A program made the position numbers and the translations under genes. From Branchiostoma lanceolatum (lineage: Eukaryota; Chordata; Leptocardii; Amphioxiformes; Branchiostomatidae), in contig NC_089735.1 of assembly GCF_035083965.1 (NCBI RefSeq), positions 13,948,501 to 14,012,500 of the forward strand: a DNA stretch of 64,000 nt, in the 5' to 3' direction. Of this stretch, positions 1-10,600 are shown piece by piece. Positions within the stretch are counted from its first letter, which is position 1, and every line of letters begins with the position of its first letter. The notes beneath the pieces were generated by a model. The model did no database searches and was not told the origin of the DNA. It saw nothing but the letters and a program-made list of their open reading frames with translations.

Positions 1-735
1 ACTCTACCCACTCGGCCATTGCACCGGTTACATGTGTACTAAGCAAAAGACTTTTGAAACCTTAGCAAGTCTAACTTTCTAATTTGCTGTACATTGTCAC
101 ATGATCCACATGTGTAAATATGCTACATATTGATAACTTTATTGCAAGTTCATGCCCAAAGGCTAATTGCAGACAAACAAGTACATGGACATACATGGAA
201 ATCGAAATAGTTATCTAGTCTACTGTGAAAGTTCTATGATTAACTATGGTTGACTATGGTTGGGTTTGACTTCTTTTTTGAAGGCAGTGGAAAATGAAGT
301 GTCCCAGGTTTTGTATCGTAAGTGGGTTTGTTGATTTTTGTAGAAAGATGGATTTTTGTAAATTATTCAAATGGTGAAAGCTAGGAGAATTTATGGAAGC
401 TATTGTAAAGATTAACACAGTCAAGTGCTATATGGCACTATTCACTGACCTCCTCCCTTGAACTCTTGAAAAACGGCCTCGGCCGAATGAGTGTATGTGT
501 TTGCATACTTTCAAGGTTAAATAAAGGTTGAAAAAAAATAACAAAAAATAAAAAATAAGCGTTGGCTTTCTTTCAGCTGACATGGATTGAGATGTTTGAA
601 TTTACATTTACACGTGCATATATTTTTTGTGTATGTTATTTTAAAGTGCTAAAAGTAAATATTGTTTGATTTTGATTGTCTAGGATGCTATATTATCTGC
701 ATGTCGTGATATTACAAAGTGCTGTGATAAATATA

Positions 736-842
736 GAATACAACACGGTGTGTTCCGTATCGCCCGAGGTTCCGGCCCAACCGCGGGTCTTATCGCCCGA
801 CGTCCGGAACCTCGGGCGATACGGAACACACCCGCTGTATTC
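736..842. repeat. Short GC-rich inverted repeat (hairpin)
   Basis: An arm at about 736-775 is the near-perfect reverse complement of 804-842, with a spacer of about 28 bp. The core contains TGTGTTCCGTATCGCCCGAG and its complement. It would fold into a stable hairpin and looks like a very small non-autonomous inverted-repeat element. No coding content. Confidence 0.75.
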
Positions 843-2352
843 TTCATAGTTCATAGACAAAGTCCTTTCATCGTCATAAAGATTTGAAGGTGTGTCGTCA
901 CTGTCGTGTCCTATGTGTATTGAAATGTTTCTTTTATGGTTAATTTGTGATGGTTGATAGTGATATTAAAGAACTGAACTGTTTACAAACGTATATATTG
1001 AAATGTGTACATTGCATGTTCATGAACTATTATATATATAATAGCTAAAGCTTATGATATCAAAAGAACAATCGACTTTACAAGCCTGAACTGGTTTTTT
1101 TTCTTTGGGGGGGGGGGGGGGCAATCTCTTGTTGACATGTTGACATGTGACTCGACGAGGTACTATTTTTCTATGAACTACTATGGAATACAATGAATTT
1201 TTTTTATTAGTTTGACTGCTTTCTTTACAAGTGACTGGTGACCAAATGGGTAAACGTGTTTTTGTCGGGCTTTGTCATGTTTTTTTAAATTAAGTTTGGA
1301 GAGTACAATGCCGAGGCCTATCGACAATGTAATTGTCTTTACCCACCTTACCGATGCTTTTGAGGAGAACTCGCCACTGAGGTGCTGACTAACTCAAAAT
1401 TTGCTTAGGACTCTGCGCTGTTGCATGTACGATGTACGTACCTTACTGGTCATTCTGACTCAGTCTACTTCTAGTATAAAGTTGACCTCTAACCTGAACA
1501 TGACCAGGATGCTTTTCTTATCTTGCGGAGTACGCATTTTCGAGGAAATGTTTTAATCAACACCAGGTACAAATGGACGGAGTGAAGATCGTTGTAACTT
1601 TGTCCAACTTTCTGAAACAGTACACCTTAGTTCTGTACACATTGGCTCCTTTTTAGTGCATTGACTCATACCAAATACACCGTATTCCAGTACGTCCGCC
1701 CATATGTACGTTGTTAAGTGGGACAACAAAAATACAAAAGTCGTTGCCAAGTCTAAATTTACCATGCACTGAAGTCTAAACGTATCGTGACACCCTTTCC
1801 GAAGTTGGAATTACATGTCTCATCGCAGAGTAATCTGCAGTACCACGTCTGACCGCCACGAGGCGATTTTACAAGTCTAACTGTGTGGTGGCACCGTTTC
1901 GGAAACTGGAATTACATGTATTATCTGCAGTACCACATCTAACCGCCAAGAGACGATTTTAGGAAAGTGATCTTTTAGCTGCAAATCTTCAAGAATTTGA
2001 AAATCATAATACTTGAGGAATCTTACTGTGTATACTTCAACAAACTGATTTGTGAAAGCAAGATAAACTGCAAACACCAAAAATGCAAAAAATTACCTCT
2101 ATATCTAAATTGCAATATTTTCCTTCTTATTGGGCTAAAAACTTGCAAATATATCAATCATGGTGCAAGTGTCACGCATAACTGAAGAGCATTACAGGTT
2201 AGTGGAAACTGGCACTGTGTTACACGTAGGACTTTCAGTCCTATATATCTATTCATTTATCTATCTTATTTCATTCACACTATTTCCAACAATCGCATCT
2301 GTAAGCAGCGATACCTAGCGCTGCAGTGCAAAGTGGACCAGTCTGAGTTACC

Positions 2353-2920
2353 ATGAGAAAGATGACAGGCGGTCACCCCCAAAACGTCGGTTGTATAAAA
2401 CACTTGGTTGTGTACAAGGAATATTTCTATTCAAACTTAGATGTTCTGAAACAAATTTTAACTGCAATTTCCAATACAAAAATTGGACTCACCCAAATTT
2501 TCGACTGTACGACACCAGTCTTTGTCAAGGAGTGAGCAATCCACCGCTGAGATGACGTCACGTTATGCAAATAGCACACGTGACTCGGTGAGCAGTGGAT
2601 TATAAGAATCACCTGGACATTCAGTCTCACTTGATAAAGTCAAAATCTTGGACACTGAGCCGGACTTCTTTGCAAGAGGAATCAAGGAAGCCATTTACAT
2701 CATGGCCTTACAACCATCCCTCAACAGAGACGGGGGGCGCCACAGATTTTCCGCTACTTATGATCCACTGCTCACCGAGTCACGTGTGCTATCTGCATAA
2801 CGTGACGTCATCCCAGCGGTGGATTGCTCACTCCTTGACAAATACTGGTGTTGTACAGTCGAAAATTTGGGTAAGTCCAATTTTTGTGTTTGAAATTAAA
2901 ATTGAAAATTGTTTCAGAAT
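2353..2920 (+). mobile_element. Penelope-like retroelement remnant with fold-back arms
   Basis: Codons from 2633 to the TAA at 2798-2800 encode a C-terminal fragment reading DKVKILDTEPDFF, then GIKEAIYI, then PSLNRDGG, then TYDPLL. This is the pattern of the region after the GIY-YIG nuclease in Penelope-like reverse transcriptases. It is flanked by inverted arms at about 2453-2600 and 2763-2915, so the coding tail runs into the right arm. Just upstream (2353-2415) is a degenerate terminal signature, a GGTCACC stretch then AAAACGTCGG then TTGGTTGTGTAC, that recurs near 8476 (minus), 9627, 33690 (minus) and 48546. The element is 5'-truncated and has no reverse transcriptase. The family call rests on motif recognition, not a search. 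Confidence 0.65.
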
Positions 2921-2967
2921 GATTTCTACCAACACAGATGAACTTTCAGGCTAAAACTTAGATGTTG

Positions 2968-5900
2968 TTAGTAGACTGGCCCTCCGTCCTGGCGACTTTT
3001 TTTCTGCCGTGGAGTGAACAACACGCAGCGCTGTAGGTTCTTCCAGCGGCGTTTCCCGGCAGACTTTGTAGGCTTCAGGTTGTTCTTTGCGATGTAGGTC
3101 CGCAGGAACGCCCGGGCACCGGTGGCTCCTCGCTGTATGTCCATGGAGAGAAAATGGTCAGTGTCTCATATGAATATCTTCAAGAGATCTTAGAACTGAA
3201 CCATCTTGTTGTCACGGTTTTATGGTTTAAAATATGGTAACTCCAGTTTCTCGTTTGATCACTGACACTCCCATTCCACTGGGGCGGCGACCTCGAGGCG
3301 ATCTAGCATTTCATAGATATACAAATTTCATAGATAAAAAAAAATATTTGTACGCGTTATGCGTTTTGTTGTTTTTTTAGTTATACCTTTAAATTTTGCA
3401 TGATATTCTAACTATGAAATCAAGGGTTAGACAAATCCACTTTTAGTCACAGCGAGAGCGCATGCGAGATCGACGTCTACAAAAAAAATGAGGGCCTGAC
3501 GAAAGACAGAGGTAGCTGTCTGAAACGTCTATTTCCAAATTTCATCCATTTGCTTATCAAATAACGATGAATTGCTCAGATTACCTTGAAGAGGAACATT
3601 TTATCCTCGTCCTCCAGCTGAAAGTCTGTTGTCTTCACGTAGTCACTGTCCACTCCGATACTCCTCTCAATGTCGTCAACCTGAAACAATTAAAGCCAAC
3701 CATGGATTCCAGTGAGTTGAATGACAGAAAAAGATGGCTGTGGCCGAGGCTATGATGACTCGATACAGTCATGTCGATTGCAGTACAATACCATAGTTAC
3801 CCGGTTGTGTAATTTGTGTTTTTAATTTTACAACCGTTAATGATTAAACGAACCACAGACCTTGACTCGTCGGTGTAGTCTTGGGACTTATATGTGTTTT
3901 GCTACGGTCGCATTTGCACCGGGGCACGTAAGGGGGTGTAGTCCCGACAGGGCCCAGAAGACACAAATTTGTCCCAGTAGATACGGGGGGTACCCCACGG
4001 TGCTCGCACGATTAGCTCACGGTGTCTATTTGTTGCCGGGCCCTGCGTTGATTTTATCTCCATGTTAAAAACTTCCGGGGACCCGACCGTGTCCAAAAAT
4101 AGCGCAGGTAGCCGCAGGGTGCTCTAAGGGGCCACGTATAAGGGTAACACCCGAAAGTGCAAAATAATAACAGCCCGTGAACTGCCCGACAGGGCCCCTT
4201 TTTGGCGAAGCTTCAGGAGCGAGCTTATTCCAATTGTGACCTAAGCATTTCCCTACGCACCTTGCGGTACACCTTCTTCCCGAGGACTCCCAGGAGATCC
4301 ATGTACTTCAGGGTGTAGTCCGTGAAACTGGAGACATGCTTCCTCTTCTCCTCCATACTCCGTGTCAGCCAGCTGAAGCCTCTATTGGTAAAGAACTCGT
4401 GAACCTCCTGGAATGTCAGCTTTATAGAGGAAGAAAATATTTCAGTAAATAAAAGATACTGACAAAGCCATTTACTTAAAAAAGACAGACATTGGACCTC
4501 GGAGATTGCTACAAACAGTTACCAGACTCTCTAGGTCGCTGGAAAAATAGAAGAAATTGTCCAAATATACTGAATGATCTGCCAAAAGAGGTAGATGACT
4601 ATAGCAATACAGTTTGCAACTCTAGTTTGCAAAACTGTACTCCCATGGCCGGCTCACTCCTTTGCATGATTTTATCATTCAGTCTATTTGTCCAATTTCT
4701 ACTTCTTTTCCAGCAACTCATGTTTTAACAGAGACTAACACTGGTTAAAGCTCTTGATAAGTCTGCGCTGGCTGAAAACATTAATAATATTTACATAACG
4801 CAACATTTCCACAAGAATCAATAAAACGTGAAACATATATGAATAACATCAGTGTAAGATATATGTATGTATGTACATGTAACTGTATGTTTGTATAATG
4901 TATGTATGCAAAGTATACTCTCCAAGCAGAGGTTTGGATCCGGCTTGTTATTGACGTCATTTTATGCGCTTGGCTTGGCGACATAAAGAAAATAGGACAA
5001 ACTAGAAAGCCAGACAGAAACGCTTAACCCTATCTAGACCGGGCTCTTTCGACCCCCCCCCCCCGTCATAACTTCCGAACGGTATGCTCTATCATCTCCA
5101 AATTTGCAGGGAGTGATGTTCACGTAAAGTTTTATAATTTCTGTAATTTTGGTGACGTCATGACGTAATATGACGTAATTATTACGTCATCGATGTGATT
5201 TTATTGGCTAAATAGGGAATTCCCATAATATCTAAAAGTATTAGACAAAATAGTGCGTATTATTGATTCAAAGGTATGCCAAGACATTTGACGTCAGTGG
5301 TGACTAAGTTGACGTCAAAAGGACGTCGAAGAATAACGTCATGTGTTGTTAGCGACCCCCTGGGATCCGCCATATTTGATCGGCCATTTTGAAATTTTTC
5401 AAAATACATTTTTTCCATGTATGATCCCAAATAACAATGGAAATAGACTAAAAACATTAATCTGAATGTTTCTGGTTAAGAAAATTCCAGGTTGTGACGA
5501 ATTTGAAGGAGAAAAAGCCTGTTTATACCGAAAATAATGATTTTGTCCGCCATCTTGGATTTTGATGACGTCATCAAATTAGCATAATTTATGAATATTG
5601 AATCATGACAGTTACATAAAATCACATCTGATGTTATACATGTAGGAAACTAGTCTGGTTGAGCAAGAAAACATTGGAAACAACTATGTTTGAATCGAAA
5701 ATAGGGAAATTTGCATAACATGCCTCTTCAGAAACCCGTCGCCATGGCAATACGAAAAATGATAAACTTCTACTTTTATCATAATATTGTTGCCAACTAA
5801 ATTTTAGGAAAAGTCACCAAGTTTGGTTGTCCTACCATACGTTGTTTGGCAGTTATACGATGTCAAAGTTGGCGCGGGCACTTTTAGCCCCCCCGGTCTA

Positions 5901-7316
5901 GATAGGGTTAAAAGGACAAAAACAAGCCGGAGTCGAACCTCTGCTTGGAGAGTATACTAAGTATGCAAAATCCAATGTAAAAATCAAAGACTTTTCCATC
6001 TTTGTCGGCGTCCATTTGATCGAAGAGCTGGTCTACGGAGTATGCATCCCCAAAGAGCTTCTTCTTTTCGCTGTCAGTCAGATAGTTGTTTCCTGCCTGT
6101 GAGAAGAAGATTATGTTTCAAGTGTCAAAACGTCACGTCAAACAGCCACGTCAAGACGCCACGTAAAAACGTCACGTAAAAACTTCACGTAAAAACGTCA
6201 CGTAAAAACGTCACGTAAAAACGTCACGTCAAAGCGTCCTATGACATTGCGCACCAGGCGACCATGATTGTTCTTTCTTCTAGTTTCATTAGTTTGTTCT
6301 AGGTTCTATGTTTTTCGTTCATTCAGACCCTTGTAGGGGCTAGTAGCACACCATCTAATCTGTATCTATATAGCCGGTTACTGCCGGTATAAGCGCCACT
6401 CGGCGTAACACATGTGCACCATCATGATGGCAGCAAGTTTCCTTGCTGTTGCAGTATCATAGTGCATGTTTACTGAGGAGAGATATAGGTAGCTCATTTC
6501 CCCTTTAACGTGCTCGAGGCACTTACTCGAACAAGGGACCCACATTTTATGTCCCTTCCGAAAAACGAGTGCAGCGGCAACGGAGATGTCCTGACCCAAG
6601 AATGAACCGGGGTCTCTCATCCAACAGTTGATGATATGCATAACTGGAGTTCGGTGACCTCATACCTCCATGACATGTTTTGAGCTTTTGTAAATTTTAT
6701 GAAACTGACTTATATATTTCCATAATTTATGCATGGTGATCACCTTAGTACACATATAAGAAATATAACAATCCTATCACTCATCACTAAGCGGTTTTTC
6801 CATATTTGTGCTGAAATATGTGAAAGCGTCTGACGTAACCATAATTATGCAAATCAGCTCCTTATTTGCATGGTTGACATCTGTTTATGTTCCACCTGTC
6901 ATGAATTACATATGTTACAATTATTAAGTCCAGTTATGGAAAACAATAGAATTACATAATTTCCTAATTAATCATGCAAATTAAGTCCTCATTTGCATAA
7001 TATATATCTAATTATGTACATCTCTGCCTAAGCTAGCCGCGTGCGTAAAATGATGGAAATTCTTATACCTCTGTAAAAGCGCCGTGCAATTCCTGTCTAC
7101 TGACAGTCGCGGTGTGGTCTTTATTTTGGCCCTTCAGACTTGTCAGGAACTTGTCGATCAGCCCCCGGATTTTCTTCCTGTTCTCCATGGCCTCGACTGT
7201 TTCAACGGCCCTCTTGTCTTCATACGCCCTGTGAATATTGGCATATTTTGTATTTAGTTCTTAGCTTTTATTCAGGATTTCGCACATAGTATAGATATTC
7301 ATGTGTGTGTGTGACG

Positions 7317-7372
<56 letters not shown>

Positions 7373-7615
7373 ATATGTAGCTGTGTGTGTGTGTGTGTGT
7401 GCTATGGTTACTTAACAGCAGTAAAAACATCACTACTGCCAGCTAATCATCTATATGTTTACATACATGCAGCACGAATGTTTAGCGTAGTGTGCCCATG
7501 ATTGAATGTGTCTGGTTTTGTGGGGATTAGCGTGGCACTGTATATGTGCTTATACGTGCTTGACGGTGTAAGAGTATAGAAAACATTCAACAATACCATG
7601 CCTGATTATTGTGCA

Positions 7616-7655
<40 letters not shown>

Positions 7656-10600
7656 GTATAGCGAGAGAGCGTGAAGCTTTCCTCACCTGGCTGCCTCAGT
7701 GTCAGGTCTCTTCTTCTCATACAGTCTTTCCTCCTGCGTCAGACGATCACAGAGAACTTGCTGGTACTGTTCAATGTCGTCGTCAGAATACTGGTAAATG
7801 AAACACGATTGGACATCGTAAGATACCCAAATCATGAACAGACCTTCTATTATGTTCTACTTCGGCCGGACCCCGAAGCCACAAATTTGTTCCGGTGGAC
7901 TGCCGGGTACCGGAAGAGTACCTCCCGGTGCTCGCACGATTAGCTCACGGCGTCTATTTGTTACCGGGCCCCGCGTTCAATTTAAGTCTGAGTTAAATTG
8001 ATTCGGGATCCCGGCCGGGCCCAAAAATAGCCCGGCAACGGCAGAGTGTCCCACGGGGCCAGGTATGGGCCACGCCCGAAAGTGCAAATACCAGCCCTTG
8101 TACTACCCGGCGGGGCCCCTATTTCAAATTGGGACCAAAGCATTAGTAATGCAGCCCTCATTCAGGTCATAACTTGTTACGTAAGACTGATGAAGTCAAA
8201 TGTGAATGTACATTGATACGCACCAGCATGAGTCCGATCGTTTTGGGGCTTACGGGCTCGAAGCGGTTGGAACGGTGCATACTCCTGCTGAGGTGGGCCA
8301 GGTCATCCAGTCTGCTGAAGAACGAATCGCCTTCCTCCATGGAGAGCCACCAACCTAGACAACAAACAGATTCACGGTGTTTATTGTAAAGTTTTGAGCT
8401 TTGATCCAACACAGATGAGCTTTCATTCGAAGATTCACCGTGTGATTCACACTTCGCAGTATGAATGAAAAATACTCTTTGTACACAACCAAGTGTTTTA
8501 CTCTACGGACATTTTGGTGACCGTCTGTCACAATACGCCAAAAAGCAATTACTCAAACAACTGGATATGATTTTGGAAACGGTCAGACGTTTCAAGTAGC
8601 ATCCACTACTTTTCGTCAGTGACTGTGAGCAAGATCAGTTGAACAGCAGGTTTATAACCACGAACTATGAATTGATATGCAAATAAGGAGAAGACAAATT
8701 TTTAGAAGTCCAATAGAAAGCGAATTAGACAACTCAAGACGAGGTTGAAGTAAAAGGGGACAATAGCTCCTATTGTTTTGATATAGGAGCTAAAGCTGGT
8801 TTGCCCCCAAGGCTATGTCCCAATTTAGCAAGTGCCAGACAGTTCCACCCTTAGCCCTCCTTTCCTGTTGAGGGTTGGATTGTATATCCTCTCATATATT
8901 GCCTCCCTTACTCCACGTTCGAACCAGCGGGGTTAACCGCTACTCGTCGGCCATTTTCCACCACATAAAACACAACCAGGGGCACTCGTTCAAAATAGAA
9001 TCCACTGATATCCTTGACCGCGAACCCCGCTGGTTCGAACGTGGAGTAAGGGAGGCAATATATGAGAGGATATACAATCCAACCCTCAACAGGAAAGGAG
9101 GGCTAAGGGTGGAACTGTCTGGCACTTGGGACATAGCCTTGGGGGCAAACCAGCTTTAGCTCCTATATTAAAACAATAGGAGCTATTGTCCCCTTTTACT
9201 TCAACTTCGTCTTGAGTTGTCTAATTCGCTTTCTATTGGACTTCTAAAAATTTGTCTTCTCCTTATTTGCATATCAATTCATAGTTCGTGGTTATAAACC
9301 TGCTGTTCAACTGATCTTGCTCACAGTCACTGACGAAAAGTAGTGGATGCTACTTGAAACGTCTGACCGTTTCCGAAATCATATCCAGTTGTTTGAGTAA
9401 TTGCTTTTTGGCGTATCTTATTACCTGGATGTCTAATCTTCATCGACGTGTCTGTCACAATATTTTTCTACAAACCGACAGGGCCATCCAAGGAAAATAA
9501 AGGTTTCTACTACTACTACTTCCTCACAGCAATTCTGACTGGTTCACATTGCACTACAGCTCAGCTAGGTGTCTCTGCCTATCTGAAATACAGTGCAATG
9601 CGAACCAGTCAGAATTACACTGAGAAAGGTAACAGACGGTCACCGAAAAGTCAGTTGAGTAAAACTTTTGGTCGTGTACAAAGATACATTTACTCAGGGA
9701 CTTACAAACTTGATGAAACTATTCACGGAGATTCATTATCCTTCAAAAAAGGTCTGAAACTTCCAACAGCAAAGAGAATAGTGTCACAGGGTGTTTAAAG
9801 CTTTTTCAGAATGCTGTTACAGATGTAGCAGAGCTAGAAATATGATTTACTTCAAAGGTCAAATGCATTTTGAGTCAAACAACGACACGGCATGTACCTA
9901 CCATCGAAGGAGTGGAGTGGGTAGTTACAGACCACGCCCCCGTCAACGTAGAACTCCTTATGTCCATGGTAATCAGTCAATACAGGCTGGAACAGTCCTG
10001 GTCAAATACAACCGAAGACCATATAGTTTATAAAGTATCAATCTGTTACTTGTAGTGGATACCTTGGGTTCCAATCTATCATAATCAATATTTCAAGTTT
10101 ACGGGACAGATTTAGATGCAATGCCTTTAACACCCTATTCTGTAGATAAAGTGTTTGGTACTCAAATCGTATACCTGACACCCCCAGACCAGCTAGTTGT
10201 ATAGTATATCATATAGGTTATGGTGTTTTCTATTTGTACGGACTTTTCCAACAGATTATGTATCAATGAATACATAATCAAACGACTTTTTACAGAATTC
10301 CGCTTGTGGTGAATTACACTACGTGAGTTTGTAAAACAATTTAATACTCGAGCTCACTAAACCCGTGCAGACCCTACCCATGTTTTCCCTATACGTATAC
10401 ATACCTCCTTCATCGTGAATATTTTTGGTATAAATGAGGTCGAGGGTTGATAAGCACAATAAGAAGGCGACTTGTTGATAGGATATAAAAGAACACATTA
10501 CAAGACAAGTTTTTCTTATAACCCCTGAAATTATTTTTGTAACCTAACTTTTGCCAGGTCTTGCCAAATATATAGTATTCAGCCATAGGCTGAGGTTGTT

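Larger units (their letters stand above)
1..2967. other. Intergenic / 3' flank of the patatin gene, repeat-bearing
   Basis: No convincing coding exon is visible before 2968. The stretch holds a retroposon-like tail near 443-540 (an AATAAA-type motif followed by an A-run), a GC-rich hairpin at 736-842, a G-run near 1107-1121 and a Penelope-like remnant at 2353-2920. It probably also contains the 3' UTR of the minus-strand patatin gene; I could not place its poly(A) site. Confidence 0.6.
8533..9416 (+). mobile_element. Fold-back Penelope-like element with ribozyme-like motifs in both arms
   Basis: Arms of about 395-400 bp (8533-8934 and 9023-9416) are nearly perfect reverse complements around an 88-bp spacer. 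The plus-strand frame crossing the spacer into the right arm (about 8959-9159) encodes HHIKHNQGHSF, then DILDREPRWFERGVREAIY, then NPTLNRKGG, and ends in a stop. That is the post-GIY-YIG tail of a Penelope-like element. Each arm also holds a hammerhead-type core, at 9326-9367 (plus) and 8582-8623 (minus). The structure sits in the patatin intron between the DGG exon (9902-9997) and the exon at 8224-8354. Partial inverted copies of another element end lie just outside, at 8476-8531 and 9627-9685. Confidence 0.7.

Noticed and set aside
2595-2954. 119-residue ORF
   Set aside because: Wrong frame. The informative frame (2633-2800) is the retroelement tail, and the rest comes from an inverted arm.
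6123-6236. CRISPR-like array
   Set aside because: Units are contiguous 13-bp tandem repeats with no spacers, in an animal genome.
7301-7501. Cys/Val-rich ORF on the plus strand
   Set aside because: It is a translation of a GT microsatellite. The same applies to ORFs over 15676-15845, 18482-18646, 19309-19390 and 26990-27036.
8875-9159. 94-residue host protein
   Set aside because: The sequence is the tail of a Penelope-like element reading into a fold-back arm.
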